Virus record (IMG/VR): IMGVR_UViG_3300042884_000649
Location: 1-32,160 of that record
Source: a virus
Reading direction: 5' to 3' (one strand)
DNA length: 32,160 bases
Positions within the stretch are counted from its first letter, which is position 1, and each line of letters opens with the position of its first letter. A program made the translations under genes and the position numbers. Of this stretch, positions 22,167 to 31,002 are shown in pieces. Below the pieces are notes generated by a model. That model worked only from the letters and a program-made list of their open reading frames with translations, ran no database searches and was not told where the DNA came from.

Positions 22167-22341
22167 TGCATGAGATTAAGTAGATGAGACAAAAAAGGAA
22201 GCCCCAAGCAGCCAGAACAATGGTCCACTTGACAAAGTAGAAGAGTGCCAGACGCGCACCGCGAAGATGGCGCTGGTTGGTTTTAGTTTTATATCCTGCT
22301 TTGATAAGATGCAATAAGGGTGTTAACGTGTTATGGTTCAT
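22159..22341 (-). CDS. small single-pass membrane protein (60 aa)
   Basis: A 60-residue protein with a basic N-terminus (KAGYKTKTNQRHLRGARLAL) and one strong membrane segment (about 36-56, VKWTIVLAAWGFLFCLIYLI). Its ATG overlaps the stop of the 1,064-residue gene and its end overlaps the tape-measure start by 8 bases. The function is unknown; the place between tail genes suggests either an accessory tail factor or an independent membrane effector. Confidence 0.65.
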   Translation of the reverse strand: MNHNTLTPLLHLIKAGYKTKTNQRHLRGARLALFYFVKWTIVLAAWGFLFCLIYLISCNG

Positions 22342-25300
22342 GATGTTCGAACTTGTTGATAGATTATTGAAGCCACCATGTAGAACTGGTCTGGGTATGT
22401 TCCACCGGTGGGTGTTACCGTGATTCGATGCTGTTCGGTAACGCTGATTACGTCGACATCTAAGGTGAAGACGTTAGTGCCAAGAGCTGAATCCTCTGCG
22501 ACGGTTGTGATAGCACCTACACCAGCGATGCCTCCGACCTTATATAAGCCGAAGGAATACTGGCCGACGTGATATCCGGTGAGAGTATTATCTGTGATTG
22601 TGAGATTTAGCAAGCAGCTCCAGAGCGTGTTGTCTTCAAGTGTGATGTTTCGACCATCTTCGCCGTCAATATAGAGCAGTTGAGGTATGCCTCCCAGTGT
22701 AATGAATGGATGACAATGGAGACTGAATTGGCCTGCTTGCGCAAAACCTAAGATGCCATTTGCTGGATCATTAAGTCGATAGCCTCCACCAAAATGGACA
22801 CCGGGTATGTTCGTCTGGACGTTCTTGCCAAACATAACCACGCCACCGCTCTCGAGCTTGGTGAGCTTCTCACCGACCGCAATGCTCAATGCATTATCTG
22901 TTTCGAGCTTGATATTAGTGCCGACCGCAACAGTGTACTGGTTTGTCGGAGCGTTGTCCAGCTTATCAGCCATGACAATTGTATTCGAGGCATTGGAAAT
23001 TTCTCGCGTGCTGCCTCCAACCTTAGTCGCGGCAGGTCTTTGCGTTGCTACCGGAGGGACTGGGGAAGCTGAGCAGCTTTGTGTAACCGGGTCCCATACA
23101 AATCCATAACGTTCGCAAGCTGACTGGGTCGGTGAGATTGGATTTCCTGCTCCATCTTCAAACTCAACCTCACCACCTGCGGTAGCTCCAACAGGAATGG
23201 CACTGGTCTCTGCACCGGGTTCGATGTACTTAATCAAGGTAACCTTCACGGTATCACTGACGCCAATCTTGAAGTCCTCAATCTTTAAGATGCGCCACCA
23301 TGCGTTTTTGACCCAGACAAGGTCAGCAAAAGTGAAGCTCTGAATGTCAGCAAGATCCAGTGCGAAGTAAGCCTCGAGTACCCGAGCCTGTGGTGAATAC
23401 AAGCCATTGAGGTAATCACGCCAGTACAAGTTGAACAGGTTGTTAATTGGATTTGACTGGATGAGTTGGATTGGCTGTTCGGGTGCCCAGTTTAAGTCCC
23501 TTTGGGAGAAACTTGGAATGCTGAACTCATAATGATTTAAGACCGGGACGACGTAGGCGGTGTCCGGAAAGTTCCCTGCGGTAATCCACAAGTAGAGAGG
23601 ATAATCTCCTGCATGAAATAAGCAGCGGAGCTTTGGGCTTACAAACTCTCCATTCTCATCCACAAACTTTGGTATGATGACGCTTGTGCCGTTGATGTAG
23701 TTACACGGTGTGGACTGAGATGTAAGTTGTACAGCCTGTTCGCCATCACGCGCAAAGTCGGTCGGCACGTCGTTCTCGGTCACTGTGTAACCGTTAATCT
23801 TATAGTCTCCGTATATGCGTCCAAGACCCTTATATATCTGGCTGGCGACATCTTCTCCTTCCGAGTAGGTGAAGGTAAGCTCCTTATATTGAAAGTCAGA
23901 GGTGTTGGACAGTACAATGTCTTTTGAAATGTCCAGCTTCCGGGACCAGTCGCGCTCCACACCACTTCCAATGTAGTCCTTAATGATTCGAATGAGTAGG
24001 AGGTTTGAGACATTTCGGTCTGGAACTATAACGCAGCAGTGCATATTAAACACGTCCCGCAGGAAATCAGCCTGCAGGATGTCCGGAGCATTAGCTGCCC
24101 AATTCAAGACAAGATTATCTGTGAAGTTTACGTCATAAAGTTCGACACCGGTGCCTCCAGAATAACTTGCACCACCGAGAAATGTTGCCGCCACTCCTGC
24201 CGCACTGCGAAACCAGAAAGTTATCTGGTCACCTGCTTGAGCAGTGATGCCTACGAAGCTGTTTGCGCTGTCATAGTTGGTGACGCCAATTGGGATGGTC
24301 TGATTGATTACTTCGACAAAATCACCCTGCGTTAGATTGCGGTAAGCAATGTTTAAAGAACTAACTGCCGCAGTGTTGTTAATGGTTGCCCATACTCGAA
24401 AGTAAAAAATACCAGAAGCTGGTGCGGTGAAAGTGGAACCGACCACATTGTTGCCATTGTCGAACTCCTCAGTTACAAAGGGAAGTGGGACAAATCCGGT
24501 TGAAGCTGCCGCCGCTGCCCTAAGGTAGTATTTGAAAAGAGCACCCTGCTCGCTTGCAGTAAAAGTTAGCGCCTTGGTGTTAATCCATGGAGCATAATAT
24601 TGATTCAGTATGTTGATGAGGTCAACAGCCTCATACTCAAAACCAGCCTCCTTAAGTATCTGCTCAAAGATCCATCCCCAGCTCATTGAAGGCGTCAGGT
24701 CACCAGCTCGGACGCATCCGGTGACGCTTTCGTCATAAATTGATCTGGTTCCTGCTTCCCCCGCTTCGCTCCACTTTTGACCATAGTCCGAGAGGCTGTA
24801 AAGGTATGGGTATCCAGTGGCGTTAATAACCTCGTCGTAGTCGAGCACCGCGTTTAGCGAAGTCAACGCTGCAATGTCCTTTAGTTTCTTGCTGCCAAGT
24901 TTTGAAAAGAGGTCGGGAGCTTCCGAATAAAAGGTAAGTTCAAAGTCCGCGAGCTTGTCGGCTTGGGTAATAACGCGACCGACCCGGATATATCCACGAG
25001 CCAGTGGTAAAGTCTGGACACGCAGCTCGGCGTCAAGTTTGACTTGAAAATAATCTATGAGTTCGCTCCAGTTCGGGTCTTGCAAGTACCCCATCGCGTC
25101 GCAGTTGGCACGAGTTGCTGGCACCCGGAACTCCCGAGAGAATGATCCAAGAGCTGAGAAGGTTTGCAGGTCACTAAACTGCCATGTCTGGGAGATGGTC
25201 TCGTTCTCATAAAGTTCGAGGACGTGTTTAGTCGTTGATAAGCTCAACACTCGGATTGTCGCCAGTGGTGCCAGTGCTCCGGTCAAAGGCTCGTCAATGG

Positions 25301-25532
25301 TTAAAAGCCACTCGTCATCGACTAAATTCTCCCGCGCCACAAGAGTCACGAGCTGGCCAGTGGTCACTATCAGCAAACGCGAACCGACCTCGACGAGAGG
25401 CTCGTTTCCGTAGTTGATGCCGACGACGATAGTGGTGTCACCGATGGCCGCTGCGCTTATGACCTTAATGTTTAAGGTGTAGTCGTTTGCGAATTTCTGG
25501 CTGCTCACAATCAGCTCTACGTCGTACCTCAT
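22338..25532 (-). CDS. large tail-tip / central tail protein
   Basis: A 1,064-residue beta-rich protein. The first part (VELIVSSQKFANDYTLNIKV, then SREFRVPATRANCDAMGYLQ) resembles distal-tail/baseplate-hub proteins I associate with Bacteroidota phages. A domain near 330-470 is jelly-roll-like with many Gly/Asn. The last 220 residues (about 845-1064: SNTIVMADKLDNAPTNQY, LYIDGEDGRNITLEDNTLWS) look like a fibre-head domain and may bind the host surface. It is linked by ATGA overlaps to both neighbours. Hub versus central fibre cannot be decided here. Confidence 0.78.
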   Translation of the reverse strand: MRYDVELIVSSQKFANDYTLNIKVISAAAIGDTTIVVGINYGNEPLVEVGSRLLIVTTGQLVTLVARENLVDDEWLLTIDEPLTGALAPLATIRVLSLSTTKHVLELYENETISQTWQFSDLQTFSALGSFSREFRVPATRANCDAMGYLQDPNWSELIDYFQVKLDAELRVQTLPLARGYIRVGRVITQADKLADFELTFYSEAPDLFSKLGSKKLKDIAALTSLNAVLDYDEVINATGYPYLYSLSDYGQKWSEAGEAGTRSIYDESVTGCVRAGDLTPSMSWGWIFEQILKEAGFEYEAVDLINILNQYYAPWINTKALTFTASEQGALFKYYLRAAAAASTGFVPLPFVTEEFDNGNNVVGSTFTAPASGIFYFRVWATINNTAAVSSLNIAYRNLTQGDFVEVINQTIPIGVTNYDSANSFVGITAQAGDQITFWFRSAAGVAATFLGGASYSGGTGVELYDVNFTDNLVLNWAANAPDILQADFLRDVFNMHCCVIVPDRNVSNLLLIRIIKDYIGSGVERDWSRKLDISKDIVLSNTSDFQYKELTFTYSEGEDVASQIYKGLGRIYGDYKINGYTVTENDVPTDFARDGEQAVQLTSQSTPCNYINGTSVIIPKFVDENGEFVSPKLRCLFHAGDYPLYLWITAGNFPDTAYVVPVLNHYEFSIPSFSQRDLNWAPEQPIQLIQSNPINNLFNLYWRDYLNGLYSPQARVLEAYFALDLADIQSFTFADLVWVKNAWWRILKIEDFKIGVSDTVKVTLIKYIEPGAETSAIPVGATAGGEVEFEDGAGNPISPTQSACERYGFVWDPVTQSCSASPVPPVATQRPAATKVGGSTREISNASNTIVMADKLDNAPTNQYTVAVGTNIKLETDNALSIAVGEKLTKLESGGVVMFGKNVQTNIPGVHFGGGYRLNDPANGILGFAQAGQFSLHCHPFITLGGIPQLLYIDGEDGRNITLEDNTLWSCLLNLTITDNTLTGYHVGQYSFGLYKVGGIAGVGAITTVAEDSALGTNVFTLDVDVISVTEQHRITVTPTGGTYPDQFYMVASIIYQQVRTS

Positions 25533-26833
25533 GTCCAGTAGTCTTGGGAATATTTAATGCTCAGTTGTAGGTTGTAGAGCTTACCGTTTCGCTCTCGACG
25601 CTCAAGGAAGCTGGTGTCCTCTACGCTTGCTGGTAGAAAGGTCCCGTCGTCCTGTACAATATGAACCTGATTGCTCACCAAAAGCCCTCGCAAAAATACG
25701 TACTCATTCTCTTGCAGCCAATCCGAAGTGACCTGCAGTGTTTGAGTTACGATTGTCTCGCGGTCGGTTAATACCCGGTCACTTGAAACGTAGAATGGTG
25801 AGTTGTTTCTCCAGCGGGTCTGCTTGTACTGCTTGCGTTCGATGGAGTCCGTGATCTCGTTCTTTTTTATGAAGTTGAAATAGTCCCAGCCTCCGCGTGA
25901 GTTTACCCAAGCCAGACGAACCGGTGTGTATCTGCAGTCCCACTGGCCGTAAAGCTCCGCGTTGTAAAACAGGTAGCGGTTCGCAACCACGAGATTTGCA
26001 GCACTCAAGAACTCGACGACGTAGTACTTCCAGTCCGGATACATGCTGGGCTTCTCTGTCGCCGCAGGGTCGTCGTTCAAGTTCGCAGGATATACGCCGA
26101 GCTGGATCATTACATTATTTGGGAAGCTCGCGGTTGTAAAGGTGTGAAGCGTTCCAGCGTTGTCGTAAAGGTTGACACGATACTTGTCGACCACATTTGA
26201 GGTAAGGTAGTCAGCGGTTCCCGGTATCAATATCAAACCATAGTCAGCCTCACGGACTGGTATCTGAATGAGAAAGGGAAGTAAGAGTGATGGGCCACTG
26301 TAAACGCTAAATATGCTTGTCCACTTATGCGTCGACACGAAGCGGTCACTCATAGCTCGACTGTTGGCGGCTGAGGTCAGCGCGTACTTGACGTTGATAC
26401 TTCCCGTGTTGGTGTTCGGACTATATCCGTCCCTCATCTGGAAATAACCGTTGTTGACCAGCACGGCATCGGTCGTCACTGCTCCGCCAGCGTTCGGAGT
26501 CAAAACTCCACCGACCAGCCAATATTCCGTGAACGTGATTGTGTACTCTTCGAAGCCACTGCCCGCTGGTTCGTCTTGGAATCCAGTGCGTGAATGAAGG
26601 TCTGGGTCGTCCTCGTAATTGCGAAGGTTGACCAGACTGCCAAGATCATACAATATCTGATTCGTTGGATCGACGCTGAGCATGAAGGTGAAGGTCTCCG
26701 CTGTGGATACCTTGTACACCGCCGCCTGCACCTTAAAACCACTCTGAGCAGTTGAAGTGCTGGTGAGCGCATATATCAAGCGCTGCCCTCTTGGGCTCCA
26801 AGGTCTCGGTGAGTCAATCAGTGTGAGTGCCAT
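25529..26833 (-). CDS. tail protein (434 aa)
   Basis: A 434-residue beta-rich protein beginning MALTLIDSPRPWSPRGQRLI. A conserved-looking segment RLAWVNSRGGWDYFNFIKKN lies near 305-324, a pattern I recall from Bacteroidota phage tail proteins. Many Asn/Thr/Tyr residues and no membrane segments indicate a structural role, probably distal tail or baseplate. The ATG follows the HK97-gp10-like gene directly and its stop overlaps the start of the 1,064-residue gene (ATGA). Confidence 0.75.
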   Translation of the reverse strand: MALTLIDSPRPWSPRGQRLIYALTSTSTAQSGFKVQAAVYKVSTAETFTFMLSVDPTNQILYDLGSLVNLRNYEDDPDLHSRTGFQDEPAGSGFEEYTITFTEYWLVGGVLTPNAGGAVTTDAVLVNNGYFQMRDGYSPNTNTGSINVKYALTSAANSRAMSDRFVSTHKWTSIFSVYSGPSLLLPFLIQIPVREADYGLILIPGTADYLTSNVVDKYRVNLYDNAGTLHTFTTASFPNNVMIQLGVYPANLNDDPAATEKPSMYPDWKYYVVEFLSAANLVVANRYLFYNAELYGQWDCRYTPVRLAWVNSRGGWDYFNFIKKNEITDSIERKQYKQTRWRNNSPFYVSSDRVLTDRETIVTQTLQVTSDWLQENEYVFLRGLLVSNQVHIVQDDGTFLPASVEDTSFLERRERNGKLYNLQLSIKYSQDYWT

Positions 26834-27460
26834 CTATCGTTTCTTTTTACGTTGTTCAAGTACTTCGTCAATAATTGCGGTGATGGTCTCGAGAAATTCC
26901 GGACCCCGCTTGTCAAGTTCTGTCTCAAGGGCATCTTGAAAGTAGTGGATGCCTTCGATACCTTTGCGGCTGATGCTCTTCGCCATACGTGCAGCCATGC
27001 TTCGGAGTAGGTCCTCTTGGGTTATCTCCTTGCCTCTTCGCTTCGACTCCTTCGCCGCGTTGGTGAACTGCGAGCGCTTCATTCGGTTCGGGTCATCGAC
27101 GTTGCGCGGCTTAATTCCCTTGGCCTTGATCCACTTGTATATTGGCGTCACCGGGATTGGGTTACCGCGAAAAGAGTACGGGCTGTTCCTGTTTCGCTCC
27201 GTACCATTGACCCCTTGCTCTATGAAGTCGGCGTAAGTAGCACCAGCCCCCACTGACAGGAATCCAATTGTGGTGCTTTTGCCCTTGCGCGTGACATCAT
27301 ACCTGAGCGACTTCTCGAGCGTCCCGGTTGCTGTTGTCCTGCGGCTCTTTCCGTTGATGCGTCGGATAATCCGGATATTTGACACCGCACTCTCGACCAC
27401 TCCCTTCCCGAAGTCATCGAGCAGGTCGTAGAGCTTGCCATATTCGACTGGTCTTGCCAT
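26834..27460 (-). CDS. HK97 gp10-like tail-completion / head-tail joining protein
   Basis: A 208-residue protein. MARPVEYGKLYDLLDDFGKG starts it; SLRYDVTRKGKSTTIGFLSV and GAGATYADFIEQGVNG (near 85-115) match the HK97 gp10 pattern, in which the protein helps join head and tail. A basic C-terminal half (RMKRSQFTNAAKESKRRGKE) follows. An in-frame extension to 27664 lies inside the fibre gene and is rejected; ATG at 27460 begins one base after the fibre stop. In most siphoviruses it neighbours head genes, whereas here it is between tail genes. Confidence 0.78.
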   Translation of the reverse strand: MARPVEYGKLYDLLDDFGKGVVESAVSNIRIIRRINGKSRRTTATGTLEKSLRYDVTRKGKSTTIGFLSVGAGATYADFIEQGVNGTERNRNSPYSFRGNPIPVTPIYKWIKAKGIKPRNVDDPNRMKRSQFTNAAKESKRRGKEITQEDLLRSMAARMAKSISRKGIEGIHYFQDALETELDKRGPEFLETITAIIDEVLEQRKKKR

Positions 27461-27461
27461 G

Positions 27462-30224
27462 TTATAGGACCTCCGAGTATTCGAGCACGCTGCCTGCTCT
27501 GATTGTGAACAGTCCAGCCGTTGCGCATCGGAAGCGTATAATCCACGTCCCGGAAGCAGTGACGCGGAAGATGCCGTCGGCTGTGGATAAACCGTTTCCA
27601 CTCGCTGCGGTGTTCGATCCTGCGTCGTATCCGGTCTGATTGCTGACCACGTTTGACGTTGCATTCAGCGCCGTCGTGAATCGTGCGTTATTCAATGAAG
27701 TGGCGGGTCCGTTGGTCGAGAGTGCGATGGCAGCCGTTCCAGCGTATGTGATTGTCGCGCGCCACTTGTACGTCTTGCCCGCAGTCACTGCGAACGAGAG
27801 CCCGGTGACATCTTCGAAGGCCGTGCCGACGTTGGTCACGTTTGATCCGAGAACGACCGAAATATCCGTGCCGACCGACAGGTCCGTCTTGAGCTGCGCA
27901 AGGGTTAAGGCCGAGACCGTGTTGTCTGCGTTGATCCTCAAGTACCGCACGTCGCTCGGGTTCGGTAGTGTCGCGAGATTCGTGCCGACGGTAGTGAGTC
28001 CGATGCTGTTCTGCTTGCCGTTGAATGTCGACCAGTCAGCACTTGACAAGGCGCCACGATTTGCAGCGCTCGCCGTTGGCAGGTTGAAGGTGTGCGTCGA
28101 TCCTGCGCTTGAGATTGCGAAGTCCGTCCCGCTTGTACCGGTCGCGAGATTCTGGACCTGTGCAGTGATGCCGTTGATTGCGTTGACTCCCGTGCTGAGT
28201 GTCGTGATGACTTGAGAGAGGTGACTGTTCTCCGTGTGCAAGCGAATCGTCCGTCCTGAGGTAGTCACAAAAACACGCAGCGCGAGTCGATCGGTTAAAG
28301 TCATGACTGTCGCAGGTACCGCGAGAGCCGTGAAATAGGCATCGATGACCGTGCCTTGAGTAATGCCTTCTGGTGTTGCCACGTCGGTCGCTAGAAGCGT
28401 AAAAGTGGCGCCGTCGTACTTGTAGAGCTCGACATAGAAGGAAGGCGAGCCGCCAGCCGATGACGCGTTAAAAAAAAGTTCAAGGTTGAAATTTCCGCCC
28501 GGTATCAATAAGACGTTGGGGTCATTTGCGTCCGTGATGAACTGCGCGATCAGACCGTTGCCTTGCGCATTGGTTCTTGTGAAGTCAGTGCCTGTTCCAA
28601 ACACTGCAGTCTTGCTCATTTGGTAGTAGGTACTCCCACCGATGACTCCTTGACTTATGGATCCGTTGAGGTAATAACTGACCGACGAGCCCCCTCCGCT
28701 CGTTGTGGGGAAATTTGCGAGTTGACCGTCGCCTCGGATGTATTGCGTGGCCAGTCCTGCGCCTGTGACTGCGAGCGTCCCGGCTGTGGTGACTGGTGAG
28801 CCCGCGACATTGAACGCGCTCGGCATCGTGAGACCGACCGAAGTCACGGTTCCAACGCCCGCTGTGGTAAATTCCACCTCACCTGTCGCGGCGTTGCTCA
28901 GGGTGAGCACTTGGCCGACGGTAGCCACCGCGTCGTTGACGTTTGGCGTTTTCAGGCGGGCCGAATTGGGGGAGAGGGTTAACGAGGTTTCATTCGATGA
29001 ACTCGAATCGCTTGCCGCTATTACCGCTTTTACCGTATCAACACCGACCTGAGTTTGTACGGTTCCCGTTACTTTTTGCAAGCTCACAGAATTGGCGTCG
29101 ATACCCGCCTGAGCGGTTCCAATTTTAAGTTGGATTTTATTCGATGCATCAACCGCAAAGTTGGCGACGTTATCAAACGAGAAACCATTAGTTCCGCAAT
29201 CGATAGCGTTATCGGTAGTTAAAACGGGGTCGGTCGTTATGACATCTTGCAACCCCTGAGCGCTCGGTATCGTCGGCTTGTTCAATATCTCAGCCACGCC
29301 TCCCACCGCATTCCAGTCTGAGTTTACCTGCGCCGCTGGTATGGTCGGCTTGTTCAGTATTTGATAGTCTCCGCTGATTGCATTCCAGTCCACAGGGTTC
29401 TGGCGTGCTCGGAAGCCGACACCAACCAGCGTCCAGTACGTCGCGTTCGTTGGTAGGATTGCGTCGTTCTGAGCGATGCACCTGTAAACGCTGCCTTGAT
29501 ACCATACCCGGTCGCCGACTACATAAGGGTTGCCTGTTGCTGCGATGTGGTTGACATTGAACTCCGTGCATAAGAGCTCGCTCACGGTCCCACCTCCGCT
29601 ACTGTCAAAGCGAACGCGTCCGTCTCCAAGGTCCGTGATTGTCATGTTTGCCCCCTGCACAAGGTCGAGGACGCTCTGGTTCACGTTGTTGACGTTGTTG
29701 ACCTTAAGCACCAGCGACACTGGAGGCGAAGGAGGCTGTGCAGATCCGCTGCCGCCGATGCTCCAGTCCGCAGGTATTGCACAAGCGTCGTAGTTGTTTG
29801 GAACGTTGATGGTTAAAGCAAGAGTCGCACCGCTGAGCGTGTGGGTATATTCCTGAATGAAAGGAGTGATGGTGCTTCCAAGCTCCAGTTCTACATCCGG
29901 ACCAAAGACCACGAGCCCATTGGCTATCTCAGCCAAAAGGTCCTCCGCTAGACGGATGCAGTCCGAGATGTTTTCCTTCTGGTAGTCGGTGTTGGTTTCC
30001 TTGTCGCGTGGGATGTCGGCGAATATCACGTCGAACGAGAACACACGCGTACCTTGATCAGCCCGAAGGCTCACCGGGACGACGTGCATCCAAGGGAACT
30101 CCTGTTCCTTCTCAAGATCGGTGACGTCAATCTGGCCGTGTGAAAAGCGGCGAATGAGATAATGCCCTTGGGCGAATATCTTAAACCGCTCAATAATAAC
30201 GTTATAGCTTATCTGGTTAAACAT
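27462..30224 (-). CDS. tail fibre fused to a structural N-terminal domain
   Basis: A 920-residue protein. Residues 1-155 (IIERFKIFAQGHYLIRRFSH; FDVIFADIPRDKETNTDYQK) look like an independent tail-completion-type domain. After a Gly/Ser/Pro linker (155-168) come a possible CBM5/12-like carbohydrate-binding module (228-268: NPYVVGDRVWYQGSVYRC, ending YW-LV), two tandem repeats DWNAxxGxxxILNKPTIP (279-297 and 303-321), a long beta-helical, Ser/Thr/Asn-rich shaft, and a C-terminal beta domain (from about 790) typical of receptor-binding tips. It would bind host surface glycans. It follows the frameshift chaperone by an 8-base overlap. Confidence 0.85.
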   Translation of the reverse strand: MFNQISYNVIIERFKIFAQGHYLIRRFSHGQIDVTDLEKEQEFPWMHVVPVSLRADQGTRVFSFDVIFADIPRDKETNTDYQKENISDCIRLAEDLLAEIANGLVVFGPDVELELGSTITPFIQEYTHTLSGATLALTINVPNNYDACAIPADWSIGGSGSAQPPSPPVSLVLKVNNVNNVNQSVLDLVQGANMTITDLGDGRVRFDSSGGGTVSELLCTEFNVNHIAATGNPYVVGDRVWYQGSVYRCIAQNDAILPTNATYWTLVGVGFRARQNPVDWNAISGDYQILNKPTIPAAQVNSDWNAVGGVAEILNKPTIPSAQGLQDVITTDPVLTTDNAIDCGTNGFSFDNVANFAVDASNKIQLKIGTAQAGIDANSVSLQKVTGTVQTQVGVDTVKAVIAASDSSSSNETSLTLSPNSARLKTPNVNDAVATVGQVLTLSNAATGEVEFTTAGVGTVTSVGLTMPSAFNVAGSPVTTAGTLAVTGAGLATQYIRGDGQLANFPTTSGGGSSVSYYLNGSISQGVIGGSTYYQMSKTAVFGTGTDFTRTNAQGNGLIAQFITDANDPNVLLIPGGNFNLELFFNASSAGGSPSFYVELYKYDGATFTLLATDVATPEGITQGTVIDAYFTALAVPATVMTLTDRLALRVFVTTSGRTIRLHTENSHLSQVITTLSTGVNAINGITAQVQNLATGTSGTDFAISSAGSTHTFNLPTASAANRGALSSADWSTFNGKQNSIGLTTVGTNLATLPNPSDVRYLRINADNTVSALTLAQLKTDLSVGTDISVVLGSNVTNVGTAFEDVTGLSFAVTAGKTYKWRATITYAGTAAIALSTNGPATSLNNARFTTALNATSNVVSNQTGYDAGSNTAASGNGLSTADGIFRVTASGTWIIRFRCATAGLFTIRAGSVLEYSEVL

Positions 30225-30489
30225 GTCCTCGTTGTATTCGTTTTAAGTGGCGGAGCTTCTCCGCGTTATAGTCTCTCATGTAGCTCAGGTGCGTGTACAC
30301 CTCGAAGATGTTTCGGTCAAGTACCGCGTCGAACTTCGTGATGTCGTTTGAGCTGAGAATCTCGAGGATGTGTAACCAGCCGTAACGGTCAAGGCCGTCT
30401 GGCGTCAGGTCAATCTCCGCTCCTTCATCATCGCTTCCGTCAGCTGGTCCTCGAGCGTATCTGTCACGCAGTCTCGTGCGATAGTCGAA
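30217..30489 (-). CDS. -1 frameshift extension of tail assembly chaperone (GT-like)
   Basis: A 90-codon extension in the -1 frame that joins residue 164 of the chaperone to FDYRTRLRDRYARGPADGSD, then TPDGLDRYGWLHILEILSSN and IFEVYTHLSYMRDYNAEKLR, giving a 254-residue product. The frame has no convincing start codon of its own near the conserved-looking part, and it overlaps the short frame by 85 bases, just as in lambda G/GT. An alternative is a homopolymer sequencing error in the T9 run. Confidence 0.8.
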   Translation of the reverse strand, partial: FDYRTRLRDRYARGPADGSDDEGAEIDLTPDGLDRYGWLHILEILSSNDITKFDAVLDRNIFEVYTHLSYMRDYNAEKLRHLKRIQRGHV

Positions 30490-30980
30490 AAAAAAACCAG
30501 CGCCCCTTGCACTTGGCTCATTTTCATTGACTTTAGCGTCTCGACGTAGCGCTTCGCCGACTCCATGCTGTACTTCTCGATATCGTAGTACTGACCGAGC
30601 TGAGCTGTCACCGGACGAAAGAGCACCGCCATCAGCTGTGGCATGTGGCTCCAGTTTACGGTTTCGCCTTTCCAAATCTCCTGCGCCCAAGTCTCCGCGT
30701 CGACGTGCTCCCGCATGGTAAGCAGGTCCATGTCCGGAATGAATCCAAACAGACGACCTTCAATCCGGAAGGTGGATTGGTGGATGGGTGTGCAGTCTGC
30801 AACGCTTCTCTCGATTAACTCGAGCGTCTTGTTAACCGCGTCGTAGGTCCAGTCCTCAATCAACTTGCGCTTGACCCCGGTGTAAGCAGCAATGCGCTCC
30901 GCATCCGTTTTCGCTTTCATGTAAGCGATATAGGTGCGCAAGGTCACGTCGTCCAGCGTCTTGGGTATCTCGACTCTCAT
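30405..30980 (-). CDS. tail assembly chaperone, short (G-like) product
   Basis: A 191-residue protein (lambda gpG-like in role). It starts MRVEIPKTLDDVTLRTYIAY and has a helical core with WSHMPQLMAVLFRPVTAQLG near 110-129 and MKMSQVQGALVFFS near 152-165, a pattern of Bacteroidota phage proteins in this position. The codons for Val162-Phe163-Phe164 are GTT TTT TTT, the last part of a T9 run, after which the open -1 frame continues for 90 codons. Most ribosomes would stop at 30405; some would shift to make the long form. It would bind the tape measure during tail assembly. Confidence 0.82.
   Translation of the reverse strand: MRVEIPKTLDDVTLRTYIAYMKAKTDAERIAAYTGVKRKLIEDWTYDAVNKTLELIERSVADCTPIHQSTFRIEGRLFGFIPDMDLLTMREHVDAETWAQEIWKGETVNWSHMPQLMAVLFRPVTAQLGQYYDIEKYSMESAKRYVETLKSMKMSQVQGALVFFSTIARDCVTDTLEDQLTEAMMKERRLT
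30488..30496 (-). promoter_or_regulatory. slippery site for programmed -1 frameshifting
   Basis: A run of nine T read as (G)TT TTT TTT T(CG) in the chaperone frame contains T TTT TTT in the correct X_XXY_YYZ register. Slippage by -1 gives TTC GAC TAT and an open frame to 30217. A small CACG/CGTG hairpin lies about 10 bases downstream and may stimulate. Confidence 0.8.
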
Positions 30981-31002
30981 CTAATAAATTGACTTTTTTG
31001 GG

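Noticed and set aside
20160-22190. Several Ser/Arg/Leu-rich open frames on the plus strand over the tape measure gene
   Set aside because: They are complements of a Lys/Glu/Ala-rich coiled coil and have no leaders or conserved-looking features.
27582-27590. A second perfect DnaA box (TTATCCACA) on the minus strand
   Set aside because: It lies inside the fibre coding sequence, alone, in a Gly/Ser-type codon context; one chance match in 32 kb is not surprising.
27461-27664. Longer N-terminus for the gp10-like gene
   Set aside because: The extension overlaps the 3' end of the fibre gene by 200 bases and has low-complexity, unlikely composition; ATG at 27460 fits directly after the fibre stop.
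30490-30690. Independent gene upstream part of the -1 frame of the chaperone
   Set aside because: The upstream stretch reads as a shadow of the chaperone gene, with Arg/Gly/Ala-rich composition; the real coding part starts at the slippery site.
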